35,095 bases of DNA, taken from assembly GCF_002872255.1 (NCBI RefSeq), contig NZ_NIPR01000033.1:1-35095 (forward strand), given 5' to 3'. The notes under the pieces are model-generated. The model was not told the DNA's origin. It was given only the letters and a program-made list of their open reading frames with translations, and made no database searches. This stretch comes from Companilactobacillus nuruki. GTDB lineage: Bacteria > Bacillota > Bacilli > Lactobacillales > Lactobacillaceae. Below, piece by piece: positions 8,821 through 17,261 of the stretch (positions are counted from its first letter, which is position 1; every line of letters starts with the position of its first letter). A program made the translations under genes and the position numbers.

Positions 8821-9147
8821 TTATTTGTTAATTACACTGTTAATAAAGGTCTCAACTTCTTCTTTAGTTTTTCGATCTTTATTTACTAGTCTACCAATTT
8901 CTTTTCCATTTTCAATAACAACAAAGCTAGGGATACCCATAATTCCTAATTCTTGAGCAATTTCCATATTATCGTCACGGTTGAAACTGATCCAATTAAA
9001 GTCTGAATATTCTTGTTCTAGTTCTGGCAATTTAGGTTCGATGAATTTGCAATCTGGGCACCAGTCAGCGTGCCAAAACATAATATGTTTGCCTGCTTTT
9101 GTAACTTCGTGCCAATCTTTTACACCATAATCTTCAAATGTTTTCAT
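8821..9147 (-). CDS. Thioredoxin-like protein (WCPDC active site)
   Basis: 108 residues, thioredoxin fold. The redox motif is Trp-Cys-Pro-Asp-Cys with Cys30 and Cys33, and the cis-proline is in GIPSF (Pro73). CPDC differs from the CGPC of classical thioredoxin and is typical of the YtpP-like proteins found next to ytpR. It is probably a cytoplasmic thiol reductase. I set the start at ATG 9147. A GTG nine bases upstream lies inside the GAGGTG ribosome binding site and is not a plausible start. First gene of the trx-ytpR-murC operon. Confidence 0.88.
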   Translation of the reverse strand: MKTFEDYGVKDWHEVTKAGKHIMFWHADWCPDCKFIEPKLPELEQEYSDFNWISFNRDDNMEIAQELGIMGIPSFVVIENGKEIGRLVNKDRKTKEEVETFINSVINK

Positions 9148-9165
9148 AATATTCACCTCATAAAT

Positions 9166-9194
9166 AAGATACTTTTTATTTGTTAAACGGTCAA
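9166..9194 (-). promoter_or_regulatory. Promoter of the thioredoxin-ytpR-murC operon
   Basis: Minus strand: TTGACC (9194-9189), 17-nt spacer, TATCTT (9171-9166), followed by GAGGTG and the ATG at 9147. Confidence 0.6.
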
Positions 9195-9270
9195 TTAAGT
9201 GATCTTGAGCATTTTAATGTTATATAATAGTGGTAATATATCAGTAAATCAAAATCAAGGAGTGATTTTT

Positions 9271-9585
9271 ATGAGTAAAAAAGGTATCGGTTCATTAATC
9301 GTTGCTGGTACTGTACTCGCTGCTAGTGCGGCTGCTACAGTCTTAGTAAAACACCATCTAGATAGCGAGAAAATAATTGATAAGGTTAAGTCCGTTTTGG
9401 GCGAAGATAGTAAGGTAATTGGATCATGGGTTGAACCATTCTACCAGAGAGTAGACGTCAACGGACGTTCAACTTGGGGAATCGTAGGTGGAGTTACAAC
9501 AATGGACGAATTCGATGTTGCTCAATATCACTTCATCGCTGATGCCATTACCGGTGAGCTTTTAAACATTAAAAAGGTACAATAA
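9271..9585 (+). CDS. Small membrane-anchored PepSY-like protein
   Basis: 104 residues starting at ATG 9271, chosen because AAGGAG lies just upstream; an in-frame start at 9199 has no such site. One N-terminal membrane segment (about 7-26) is followed by a short helix (31-45). The C-terminal half (51-104) ends in FIADAITGELLNIKKV, the shape of a PepSY repeat. PepSY domains are thought to inhibit or chaperone extracytoplasmic proteases, but no function can be assigned here. A strong -10 (TATAAT, 9223-9228) lacks a clear -35. Transcription ends at a hairpin inside the 3' end of trmB. Confidence 0.75.
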   Translation: MSKKGIGSLIVAGTVLAASAAATVLVKHHLDSEKIIDKVKSVLGEDSKVIGSWVEPFYQRVDVNGRSTWGIVGGVTTMDEFDVAQYHFIADAITGELLNIKKVQ

Positions 9586-9596
9586 ACAATCTTTAA

Positions 9597-10244
9597 CTAT
9601 TTTTTAAATTGGGCTTTCAGGTAATTTATCCTGAAGCCTTTTTTTGAGAATTTTTCTTCATACTCAGTTTCGATATTATCTTGATTTAATGCTAAATCAT
9701 TATGGAGATCTAGGGAAATCTCATCAAATTTCATCCCATAATTGTTCATGCTAATCAAAGAATATTCGAATAATCCCTGATTGTCAGTCTTAAAACGCAA
9801 ATAACCATCGTCTTTTAAAATATATTGATATTGTTTCAGAAATGATTTATACGTCAAACGTCTCTTTTCATGGCGTGTTTTGGGCCATGGATCTGAGAAG
9901 TTTAAATAAACTCCATCAATTTCATTTTCGGCAAAATATTCCGATAAATCAGCACCGTTTGCTAATAAAAGTTGCAAGTTGGGTAGTTTTAACTCGACTT
10001 GCTTTTTTAGTACCAAAGCAATCGCACCCTCTTGGACCTCCATAGCAATATAATTATTTTGAGGATTTTGTTTAGCCAATTCAGTAATAAATCTTCCCTT
10101 ACCTGAACCAACTTCAATAAACAAAGGTTGTCTTTTTTCAAAACGATCTTGCCATTTTCCTTGCATATTTTCTGGTTGAATAGCAATTAGGTCAAGATTG
10201 TCATTGATCATTTCCTTAGCCCAAGGTTTGTTTCTTAATCGCAT
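9597..10244 (-). CDS. trmB: tRNA (guanine-N7-)-methyltransferase TrmB
   Basis: 215 residues, standard length. It methylates G46 in the variable loop of tRNAs using S-adenosylmethionine. The SAM motif is [11 protein letters not shown] at 42-52, and the family signature [15 protein letters not shown] (115-129) holds the catalytic Asp and the tRNA-contact basic residues. The start ATG is preceded by GGAGAG at 11 nt, longer than usual. It follows ecsB by 18 nt with no terminator, so it is the last gene of ecsA-ecsB-trmB. Its last codons double as the terminator of the convergent gene. Confidence 0.95.
   Translation of the reverse strand: MRLRNKPWAKEMINDNLDLIAIQPENMQGKWQDRFEKRQPLFIEVGSGKGRFITELAKQNPQNNYIAMEVQEGAIALVLKKQVELKLPNLQLLLANGADLSEYFAENEIDGVYLNFSDPWPKTRHEKRRLTYKSFLKQYQYILKDDGYLRFKTDNQGLFEYSLISMNNYGMKFDEISLDLHNDLALNQDNIETEYEEKFSKKGFRINYLKAQFKK
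9612..9645 (+). terminator. Intrinsic terminator embedded in the 3' end of trmB
   Basis: The stem GGCTT(T)CAGG with CCTGAAGCC (9612-9621 with 9630-9638) has one bulged T and is followed by seven T. It reads rightward after the gene ending at 9585, yet lies wholly within the antisense coding region of trmB (9597-10244). Confidence 0.8.
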
Positions 10245-10262
10245 AAATATTAATACTCTCCA

Positions 10263-11480
10263 TTAATCTAGATATTTTTTTAATTGTCTTGGCATATAGA
10301 AATAGTTTACAAATATCAAAACAGCCAATCCCGCTACGATGATGATCAAACTATTCATACTCAAGCCAAATTTATAAACAATTGCTAACGCACTAATAAA
10401 CCACTGAATTGACAAAATTATTGTACTCAATTTAGTGAAGTCTGAAATTTTAGTTTTTCCTTCAATTGGATAAAGTCGTTGCATAAGATTTTGCATAACC
10501 TCTTTAAAGTAAGGTTTCAATTGAAAACCTACCAAGTAAATAAATAGCATCTCTACTATTAATGAAATATAAAAGTTATCAATTAAAACCAACATAATCG
10601 CTTGAATAACAGTTAATCTTAAAAATAAACCAATGTATTCATTGTTTCTAACAAAACCACGTGCAAATAAATATAAATACGTATTGTTAGAGACCGGTTT
10701 AATTGGTTTAAATAAACCATCCAACCACTTACGACGTTTGATTTTACTGTTAACTCCGGGTACATCAGTAAATAAATTATAGAAACGTTTAATTCTAAAC
10801 ATTCTTTGATTTTCAGTCTCAATTGCAAAGTCCCATTGTAATTGACCACTGTTTTCCAATTTCTTCGACTGATTATTTAAGAATAAATAGTAGATCACTG
10901 CAATAACAATCATTGTCCAACTAAATAAATAGGTCGAAACAATCAGAGAAATCACCAACAATACATTAGATACTATCCGCATACTGACATTGCCTAATTT
11001 AGCTTGGTTATAAATTTCCATCAAATTTATATTTAAAGAACCTAATTTGTAAATTATTAAACCAACAGCAATAACTACAATATCAACAATTCTTAATCCA
11101 GCTCCTCTAGAAGAAAAAGCTGATAATAAGAAATTTACTAAAGCTACTGTTACGATTGGCATAAAGCTGCTATATCTTTTAGCAGCTTTAAAATATTTAT
11201 AGAATTCTTTTTCCTTTACCAATAGAAAAGTACTGTCCGGATCTTCCAATAAGGTTGCAACTCCACCTATCTGAATTGTAAGAAATAACAATAATATGAC
11301 AATTGGTTTGCCAAACACTAATTGATGATGAATTGTACCCAAAAGATTAGAATACCAGAACCCCAAGGCTCCTATCAAGACAATAAAGGCTAAAACAAAA
11401 TTGTCATTGAAAATCAATCTCAGATACTTAAATTGATTAAGCTGATGTCTTCTTAATCGTTCATTCCATAGCTTTAACAT
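10263..11480 (-). CDS. ecsB: ABC transporter permease EcsB
   Basis: 405 residues, polytopic. Paired hydrophobic segments lie near 28-65, 100-150, 165-200, 280-320 and 345-395, matching the EcsB family length. In Bacillus, EcsAB influences protein secretion, competence and intramembrane proteolysis by RasP; the transported substrate is not settled. The start ATG shares its A with the ecsA stop codon (TAATG), indicating translational coupling with its ATPase. No ecsC follows; trmB does. Confidence 0.9.
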   Translation of the reverse strand: MLKLWNERLRRHQLNQFKYLRLIFNDNFVLAFIVLIGALGFWYSNLLGTIHHQLVFGKPIVILLLFLTIQIGGVATLLEDPDSTFLLVKEKEFYKYFKAAKRYSSFMPIVTVALVNFLLSAFSSRGAGLRIVDIVVIAVGLIIYKLGSLNINLMEIYNQAKLGNVSMRIVSNVLLVISLIVSTYLFSWTMIVIAVIYYLFLNNQSKKLENSGQLQWDFAIETENQRMFRIKRFYNLFTDVPGVNSKIKRRKWLDGLFKPIKPVSNNTYLYLFARGFVRNNEYIGLFLRLTVIQAIMLVLIDNFYISLIVEMLFIYLVGFQLKPYFKEVMQNLMQRLYPIEGKTKISDFTKLSTIILSIQWFISALAIVYKFGLSMNSLIIIVAGLAVLIFVNYFYMPRQLKKYLD

Positions 11481-12214
11481 TAGAGATCCTCATTTGACAT
11501 CTTAATATAGATATCATCCAAATTAGAATCTTCTCGCATACCGAAATTAGCCTTTAGTTGATCAAGTGTTCCATCAGCCCTTACTTGACCATGATTAATC
11601 AAAACAAATTTATCAGCATGATCCTGAACAGTGGCTAAAACGTGAGTAGACATCAAAACTGAACAGCCCGCTTTTTTCTTAGACTCAACAATATTTAATA
11701 AATCATTTACAGCCAATGGATCAAGTCCGGTAAATGGCTCATCAATAATGAACAAACTTGCATCTGTCATAAAGGCACATACAATCATTACTTTTTGTTT
11801 CATACCCTTTGAAAAGTTCTGAGGAAACCAATCCAATTTGTTATCTAGACGAAATATCTTTAATAATTCATTAGCATTTTTCCAAGTTTTATCATGGTCA
11901 AGATCATAAGCCATTATAGTCATCTCAATGTGTTCTCTTAATGTCAATTCAGGATAAAGAATTGGCATCTCGGGAACATATGCAATCTTTTTACGATATT
12001 TCTCAACATCATCATGTAAGCTTACACCATCAATTAAAATTTGACCGCCACGCGGATTAAGTAAGCCAATAATGTGTTTTATCGTCGTTGATTTACCAGC
12101 ACCGTTCAAACCAATCAAACCTACGACCTGACCACTTTCAACTGTAAATGTTTCTTTCTTTAAAACTGATACTTGACCGTATCCTCCGGTCAGTTCTTTT
12201 ACTTCTAACGTCAT
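11480..12214 (-). CDS. ecsA: ABC transporter ATP-binding protein EcsA
   Basis: 244 residues. Walker A is GLNGAGKST (35-43), the signature region FSKGMKQ (134-140), and Walker B SLFIIDEP (153-160), followed by a D-loop and the switch histidine in MSTHVL. SKGMKQ in place of LSGGQ is usual for exporter ATPases of this subgroup. AGGTGG precedes the ATG. It is divergent from hit across 89 nt, the arrangement conserved in Bacillus and lactobacilli, which supports the ecsA name. Confidence 0.92.
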   Translation of the reverse strand: MTLEVKELTGGYGQVSVLKKETFTVESGQVVGLIGLNGAGKSTTIKHIIGLLNPRGGQILIDGVSLHDDVEKYRKKIAYVPEMPILYPELTLREHIEMTIMAYDLDHDKTWKNANELLKIFRLDNKLDWFPQNFSKGMKQKVMIVCAFMTDASLFIIDEPFTGLDPLAVNDLLNIVESKKKAGCSVLMSTHVLATVQDHADKFVLINHGQVRADGTLDQLKANFGMREDSNLDDIYIKMSNEDL

Positions 12215-12272
12215 GGATTAAACCACCTATTATCTGTTTTTAATAATGTTATTATGATAGCATTGTAATAAA

Positions 12273-12278
12273 TATAAT
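12273..12278 (+). promoter_or_regulatory. -10 box of the hit operon
   Basis: A consensus TATAAT 25 nt before the hit start. No convincing -35 lies 16-18 nt upstream, so the full promoter is not resolved. The same short spacer must also hold the leftward ecsA promoter, which I could not place. Confidence 0.45.
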
Positions 12279-12303
12279 GCTGTTTTTGAAAGGAGATTTT
12301 TAC

Positions 12304-12732
12304 ATGGATGATTGTATCTTTTGCAAAATAATTAATAATGAAATTCCTAGTACTACAATCTACGAGGACGATGATATCAAAGCTTTCTTTGATATTTCCC
12401 AAGTAACACCTGGACATACTCTTGTCGTTCCTAAAAAGCATGTTCAAGATATTTTTGCTTATGATGAGGATTTGGCACAACGTGTTTTCAAGAAAGTTCC
12501 TATGATCGCTCGTGCAATTAAAGCATCGAACCCAGATATTATCGGTATGAACATCTGCCAAAACAATGGTGAAATTGCCTATCAAAGCGTCATGCATTCA
12601 CACATTCATTTAGTACCTCGTTATTCTAAAGATGATGATTTTTCAATGCACTGGGGAGATAATACTGGTTTAGCAAGTAATGATGAATTACAAGCCCGTG
12701 CGAATAAAATCAAACAAAACTTGGAGGATTAA
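12304..12732 (+). CDS. hit: HIT family nucleotide hydrolase
   Basis: 142 residues. The histidine triad HSHIHLVPR is at 98-106, with an N-terminal CIFCKII motif (4-10) whose cysteines may help bind zinc. HIT proteins of this branch hydrolyse nucleoside phosphoramidates or dinucleotides in the cytoplasm. I use ATG 12304 with AAAGGAG upstream; an in-frame start at 12277 has no such site and lies at the -10 box. Its stop is followed one base later by the ATG of the next gene, so the two are co-translated. Confidence 0.93.
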   Translation: MDDCIFCKIINNEIPSTTIYEDDDIKAFFDISQVTPGHTLVVPKKHVQDIFAYDEDLAQRVFKKVPMIARAIKASNPDIIGMNICQNNGEIAYQSVMHSHIHLVPRYSKDDDFSMHWGDNTGLASNDELQARANKIKQNLED

Positions 12733-12733
12733 G

Positions 12734-13024
12734 ATGAAATTTTTTACTGGATTCGTAGTCGGAACAATTTCTGGTATTGCTATTAATATTTTGCAATCTG
12801 ATACTACACCTAACCTCAATGATACCAAGTTATTTCGCAATATAAAAGATTTTAAGGATATATTAGCAGATTTACAAAAAAATGCCTCAGTTGTTCCGGA
12901 GGTTTTATCTGGAATTCAAAATGATATAGCAGACTATTCTCAGAGCATCAAACCTGATGTTGAGGAACTTCAAAGTTCAATTGCAGATATGCAGTCAACT
13001 ATTGATGAATTCAACAATAAATAG
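12734..13024 (+). CDS. YhaH-like small membrane protein
   Basis: 96 residues starting at ATG 12734, with TTGGAGGA overlapping the end of hit. One short N-terminal membrane segment (about 2-20) precedes a mostly helical, acidic tail (30-96) of coiled-coil character (SIADMQSTIDEFNNK at the end). Sequence similarity to YtxH/YhaH proteins is weak by eye. The position between hit and prsA is that of yhaH in Bacillus, which is the main basis for the label. Function unknown. Confidence 0.75.
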   Translation: MKFFTGFVVGTISGIAINILQSDTTPNLNDTKLFRNIKDFKDILADLQKNASVVPEVLSGIQNDIADYSQSIKPDVEELQSSIADMQSTIDEFNNK

Positions 13025-13130
13025 TGCCAATTATGAATTTTTTGTGATTTTTTCCTAAAATGGCAAACTATTAGCTTTAATTTATGGTAGTCTTTTCAAT
13101 TGTAGACATATTAATTAAGGATGTGTAAAG

Positions 13131-14033
13131 ATGAATAAACGATTAACTAAGTGGATCTTAGCTATTGCTGGTCTATTTATGGTAACAGTTGTTGCCGGTT
13201 GTTCTGGTAACAAGACCGTTGCTACTCTTAAAGGTGGCAGAATTACCCAAGAAGAATACTACAAAGAAATGAAGAGTTCTTCATCCGGTAAACAAACACT
13301 TCAAACCATGATTATTTCTAAGGCCCTTGAGGACCAATATGGTAAGGATGTATCAACAAAGCAAGTAGATAAGGAATACAACAAATATAAGAACCAATAC
13401 GGTTCATCATTCAGTTCTATTCTTCAACAAAATGGTATGACAACCGCTCAATTCAAGAAGAACATTCGTACTAACCTTCTTACAAAAGTTGCTTTGAAGA
13501 AGAACAAGACAATTACAAACGCTCAACTTAAAAAAGAATGGAAGAGCTACCAACCTAAGATTCAAGTTGCACAAATTCTCGTAAGCAAAAAAGCTACTGC
13601 CGAAGAAGTTATTACAAAACTTCAAAACGGTGAAGATTTTGCTAAGTTAGCTAAAGAATATTCAACTGATTCAGCTACAAAGAACAAGGGTGGTAAGATG
13701 GCTGCCTTTGATAACGATAGTACAAGTATCGATACCGACTTTAAGACAGCTGCATATAAACTAGATAAGGTTGGAGATTATACATCAACACCTGTTAAGA
13801 CTAGTTATGGTTACAGTGTTATTCAACTTGTTAAGAAACCTTCTAAGGGTAAGATGAGCGATCACACTGCTGAACTTAAATCTAAGATTTACGCTTCATG
13901 GATGCAAGATTCTACTGTTATGCAAAGCGTAGTTTCTAAGGTATTAAAGAAAGCTGATGTATCTATTAAAGATAGTGACTTGAAAGATGTTCTATCAGGT
14001 TATGTATCATCATCTTCTTCATCTAAAAAATAA
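13131..14033 (+). CDS. prsA: Foldase lipoprotein PrsA
   Basis: 300 residues. A lipoprotein signal ends in the lipobox VAGC with Cys24. An N-terminal helical chaperone domain (about 30-130) is followed by a parvulin-type PpiC rotamase domain (about 133-230; [27 protein letters not shown]) and a helical tail ending in a serine run. PrsA folds secreted proteins and PBPs on the outer face of the membrane. The start ATG follows AAGGATG. A strong terminator follows at 14041. The neighbourhood (hit, yhaH, prsA) is the Bacillus order. Confidence 0.95.
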   Translation: MNKRLTKWILAIAGLFMVTVVAGCSGNKTVATLKGGRITQEEYYKEMKSSSSGKQTLQTMIISKALEDQYGKDVSTKQVDKEYNKYKNQYGSSFSSILQQNGMTTAQFKKNIRTNLLTKVALKKNKTITNAQLKKEWKSYQPKIQVAQILVSKKATAEEVITKLQNGEDFAKLAKEYSTDSATKNKGGKMAAFDNDSTSIDTDFKTAAYKLDKVGDYTSTPVKTSYGYSVIQLVKKPSKGKMSDHTAELKSKIYASWMQDSTVMQSVVSKVLKKADVSIKDSDLKDVLSGYVSSSSSSKK

Positions 14034-14040
14034 CTAAGAT

Positions 14041-14076
14041 AAAAATAACGTTGGTAAATTACTAACGTTATTTTTT
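14041..14076 (+). terminator. Terminator after prsA
   Basis: AAAAATAACGTT pairs with AACGTTATTTTT (14041-14052 with 14064-14075), extended by some pairing inside the loop, then T-rich sequence. Confidence 0.85.
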
Positions 14077-14107
14077 CTTAATTATCAGAAATATTCTTTA
14101 ATAAAGT

Positions 14108-14136
14108 TATACATAAAACAAAATAATCTCTATAAT
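14108..14136 (+). promoter_or_regulatory. Upstream candidate promoter before uspA-mntH
   Basis: TATACA (14108-14113), 17-nt spacer, consensus TATAAT (14131-14136). Its transcript would start within the hairpin at 14138-14179, so it may make a short terminated RNA rather than uspA mRNA. Confidence 0.4.
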
Positions 14137-14137
14137 T

Positions 14138-14188
14138 AAGTAGGGTGTTGCCAAGTTGTATATTGACAATATTCTACTTATTTTTTTT
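14138..14188 (+). terminator. Second hairpin with U-tract between prsA and uspA
   Basis: A 17-bp stem (14138-14154 with 14163-14179) with three G-U pairs and one mismatch, an 8-nt loop, then A and eight T. It has the form of an intrinsic terminator, but prsA already has one 60 nt earlier. It may be a tandem terminator, an attenuator for uspA-mntH, or an operator dyad. Confidence 0.6.
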
Positions 14189-14288
14189 AGGTTCAAAAAC
14201 TTCTATCAACTGATCTGAATATTTTAAACAATTTTTACTTTAATTTAGTTTTATAAAGTTATTCTTTTCCCAATGAATTTATTTAAGC

Positions 14289-14316
14289 TTGTGCTAGTCT
14301 CAAACACGGGTATCAT
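14289..14316 (+). promoter_or_regulatory. Proximal candidate promoter of uspA-mntH
   Basis: TTGTGC (14289-14294), 16-nt spacer, TATCAT (14311-14316). It lies 49 nt before the uspA start. No manganese-regulator box that I could recognise overlaps it. Confidence 0.4.
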
Positions 14317-14364
14317 GAGAATGAAACACCTTATCATAAAGTTACAATTAAGGAGGAATTTATT

Positions 14365-14826
14365 ATGGATAACAAATCAGTTAAAGATCCATTAGTATAT
14401 CGACGTATTTTACTAACTGTTGATGAAGACGACAATGAATCCACTACTCGTGCCTTTCGTTTTGCCATAACTTTGGCACATGATTATGATGCTGTCTTGG
14501 GCATTGTTTCAGTTATGGAGAGCGAAGATATTAATATCTTTGATTCTCTCACTCCATCAAAAATCAAGGAAAAGCGTGACGAGTTAAAAAAGGTCGTAAG
14601 CAATTATGTCGATACTGCTGAAGAAAATGGTCTCAGAAGGGTTGAACCTCTTGCCTATGAAGGTGGCGACGTTGATGACGTCATCCTAGAGCGTGTAATT
14701 CCCGACTTTAAACCGGACCTAATAGTTACTGGAGCGGATACCCAATTTCCACATTCCAAAATTGCTGGTGCGATTGGCCCCCGTTTGGCCAAAAGAGCTG
14801 ATGTTTCAGTAATTGTTGTCCGCTAA
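14365..14826 (+). CDS. Universal stress protein UspA family
   Basis: 153 residues, the size of a single-domain universal stress protein. It opens with the first strand YRRILLTVDEDD and ends with VSVIVVR. The C-terminal loop reads GADTQFPHSKIAGAIG, lacking the regular GxxGxxxxxxxxxGS/T of ATP-binding members, so nucleotide binding is doubtful. A strong AAGGAGG precedes the ATG. It lies 39 nt ahead of mntH with no terminator. UspA-mntH pairing is frequent in lactobacilli and suggests a role in stress or metal-linked physiology; the partner is unknown. Confidence 0.85.
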   Translation: MDNKSVKDPLVYRRILLTVDEDDNESTTRAFRFAITLAHDYDAVLGIVSVMESEDINIFDSLTPSKIKEKRDELKKVVSNYVDTAEENGLRRVEPLAYEGGDVDDVILERVIPDFKPDLIVTGADTQFPHSKIAGAIGPRLAKRADVSVIVVR

Positions 14827-14865
14827 TGGAATTACACCGTAGGATAAAATCTACGAAAAGAGGTC

Positions 14866-16248
14866 ATGTCATTGAAACAAAAAAATGAAAAAGAACATGA
14901 AGGAAAGTTTATTGAAAGTACTGGCAAACAACGGAAAAGCCTTGATGAAATCAATGGTTCAATCGATGTACCGGATAATGCTGGGTATTTTAAGACTCTC
15001 CTTGCCTACACGGGCCCTGGAGCTTTAATTGCGGTTGGATATATGGATCCTGGTAACTGGATAACCTCTATTGGTGGTGGTGCTCAATTCAAGTACACCC
15101 TACTAAGTGTCGTTTTGCTATCTAGTTTAATTGCCATGTTACTACAAGCGATGTCAGCTAGATTAGGAATTGTTACCGGGCGTGATTTGGCTCAATTGAC
15201 AAGGGATCGAACTTCTAAAGTTGGTGGCTTTGTCCTTTGGGTTATCACTGAATTAGCTATTATGGCAACTGATGTAGCCGAAATCATTGGTTCAGGTATT
15301 GCACTTGAATTATTATTTGGTTTTCCACTAATAGTTGGTATTACCATCACTGCTTTTGATGTTTTAATTTTATTATTCTTAATGAAACTTGGTTTTCATA
15401 AAATCGAAGCTATTGTTGCTACATTGGTAGCTGTTATTCTCTTTGTCTTTGCGTATGAGGTATTTTTATCTAAGCCGGATGCTCTAGGAGTTCTAAGCGG
15501 TTATGTCCCTAGAGCTAAGATTTTAACTAATCAGCCAATGCTTTACTTAGCCTTAGGTATCGTTGGTGCTACTGTTATGCCCCATGACCTATATCTTGGA
15601 TCATCAATTTCTCAAACCCGTAAATATGATATTGAGGACCCCGCTTCTGTTAAAAAGACAATTCGTTTTACAATCGCTGATTCTAATATCCAATTAACTT
15701 TAGCTTTTGTTGTTAACAGTTTACTATTGATTTTGGGAGCTGCTCTTTTCTATGGCACTAACAGCGATTTGGGTCGATTTGTTGATTTATTTAACGCTTT
15801 AAGTAATTCTAAAATTGTTGGAGCAATTGCCAGTCCTGTTTTAAGTATGCTATTTGCAATTGCTTTATTGGCCTCTGGTCAAAGCTCAACCATTACTGGT
15901 ACATTGGCTGGACAATTGATTATGGAAGGGTTCATCCATTTGAAGATGCCACTCTGGGCTCAACGTCTTCTAACACGTTTATTTTCAATTGTACCAGTCT
16001 TGATTTTTGCCATTTACTTCCATGGTAATGAGGCCAAGATTGAAGGACTATTAACCTTCTCACAAGTGTTCTTATCAGTAGCTTTACCATTTGCCATGAT
16101 TCCATTAATTATCTTTACTAGTGATAAGAAACTTATGGGACAATTTGTGAATAAAACTTGGGTCAAATACCTATCTTGGATTGTTGCTGTAATTTTGGTT
16201 ATTTTAAACATCCAGCTAATTTGGACAACAATACAGCCTATGCTCTAA
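14866..16248 (+). CDS. mntH: Nramp family divalent metal (Mn2+) transporter MntH
   Basis: 460 residues, about eleven membrane segments. The Nramp signature DPGNW at 61-65 and the [10 protein letters not shown] motif in segment 6 form the metal site. It imports Mn2+ (and other divalent metals) with protons; lactobacilli accumulate Mn2+ as an antioxidant. The long polar N-terminus (1-40) is typical of LAB members. Start uncertain: the GAGG site is only 2 nt from ATG 14866 but 8 nt from an in-frame TTG at 14872, which is better placed and would shorten the protein by two residues. Confidence 0.93.
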   Translation: MSLKQKNEKEHEGKFIESTGKQRKSLDEINGSIDVPDNAGYFKTLLAYTGPGALIAVGYMDPGNWITSIGGGAQFKYTLLSVVLLSSLIAMLLQAMSARLGIVTGRDLAQLTRDRTSKVGGFVLWVITELAIMATDVAEIIGSGIALELLFGFPLIVGITITAFDVLILLFLMKLGFHKIEAIVATLVAVILFVFAYEVFLSKPDALGVLSGYVPRAKILTNQPMLYLALGIVGATVMPHDLYLGSSISQTRKYDIEDPASVKKTIRFTIADSNIQLTLAFVVNSLLLILGAALFYGTNSDLGRFVDLFNALSNSKIVGAIASPVLSMLFAIALLASGQSSTITGTLAGQLIMEGFIHLKMPLWAQRLLTRLFSIVPVLIFAIYFHGNEAKIEGLLTFSQVFLSVALPFAMIPLIIFTSDKKLMGQFVNKTWVKYLSWIVAVILVILNIQLIWTTIQPML

Positions 16249-16282
16249 AATCCAATTTAAATATTTGTTTCATTTAATCAAA

Positions 16283-16324
16283 ATAAGGACCACAACTCAA
16301 CTTTGAGCTGTGGTCCTTATTTTT
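16283..16324. terminator. Bidirectional terminator between mntH and yhaM
   Basis: An 18-bp stem with one A-C mismatch (16283-16300 with 16303-16320) and a tight loop, with T-runs on both strands. It separates convergent genes. Confidence 0.88.
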
Positions 16325-17261
16325 AACTATGTTTGTAAAACGCACGATTATCAAGGCCAAAAATTCTTTCTGAAAATTTGCCATCCTCTGTCTTCTTTAA
16401 AGCCTTAGTTATCATATTAATTGACGCATCCATCATATCAATATTGTGTAAAACTTCTGCTTCTAATATTTTGGGACGTTCAGGCGAACCATATTCTAAT
16501 AATCCATGGTGCGAAAGTATCATATGCCTCAAAAGAATCATATCTTCACTATCTAAATTAATATCAAGTTGTTGTGCCGCTTTAACAATTTCTTCGTCAA
16601 TAATTGTAATATGACCTAACATATTACCTTCAAAGGTATATTCAATATCTAAACTGCCAGTAAGTTCAATAATTTTACCAAAATCATGCAAACAAGCTCC
16701 TGCAATCAAAAGTGCACGATTGATCTGTGAGTATTGATCAGAAATACTTTCAGCCATTCTCACCATACTCAAGGTATGAAAAGCTAAACCACCTTGAAAA
16801 TCATGATGATTAGTTTTAGCGGCTGCACTAGTAAAAAATTGATCATGGTACTTTTTAAACAAATATCTAACAATTCTATTCCATGAACCATTAGTAATTT
16901 GTAAAAATACATCATCAAATTCTGCTTCCATATCTTTTTGTTTCATAGGTGCAGTTTGAACAAATTGTGACATGTCAACCGTTTCAGTATCCAATAAACC
17001 GAGACGAGTAATATTGATCTGTGGCTTACCTTGATATAGATCCCTACGCCCCTCAAGCTGAACTACTGCTCCTACATGAAACTTTTTGGCATCTTCTTCA
17101 CTGGCATCCCAATACTTACCTGGAATTTGACCAGATTTATCTTCGAAAACTAATGACAAAAAATTTTTGCCATTTTTGGCAAGTCGAAAGTCGGAACGCT
17201 TGATAATAACTTCCAAACTCATATTCTCGCCATTATTAAAATCAACTATATGTTTAGGCAC
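16323..17261 (-). CDS. yhaM: 3'-5' exoribonuclease YhaM
   Basis: 312 residues. An N-terminal OB-fold (about 15-95; LVFEDKSGQIPGKYWD) precedes an HD phosphohydrolase domain with HTLSMVRMAE, the paired HDFGK and a HHGLLEYGSPE loop that completes the metal site. YhaM trims RNA (and single-stranded DNA) from the 3' end. Start is GTG 17261: GGAGG lies 9 nt upstream, and the N-terminus then matches the family. The GTG overlaps the last 8 nt of yhaN, showing translational coupling in yhaO-yhaN-yhaM. Confidence 0.93.
   Translation of the reverse strand: MPKHIVDFNNGENMSLEVIIKRSDFRLAKNGKNFLSLVFEDKSGQIPGKYWDASEEDAKKFHVGAVVQLEGRRDLYQGKPQINITRLGLLDTETVDMSQFVQTAPMKQKDMEAEFDDVFLQITNGSWNRIVRYLFKKYHDQFFTSAAAKTNHHDFQGGLAFHTLSMVRMAESISDQYSQINRALLIAGACLHDFGKIIELTGSLDIEYTFEGNMLGHITIIDEEIVKAAQQLDINLDSEDMILLRHMILSHHGLLEYGSPERPKILEAEVLHNIDMMDASINMITKALKKTEDGKFSERIFGLDNRAFYKHS

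Noticed and set aside
12211-12597. 128-codon frame antisense to hit
   Set aside because: It covers the histidine-triad coding region on the other strand and has no ribosome binding site. hit is clearly real.
14189-14364. Mn riboswitch or MntR box before uspA-mntH
   Set aside because: I searched for yybP-ykoY-like paired loops and for a MntR/DtxR-type palindrome. Only loose half-sites (TTTAGGTT) were seen.
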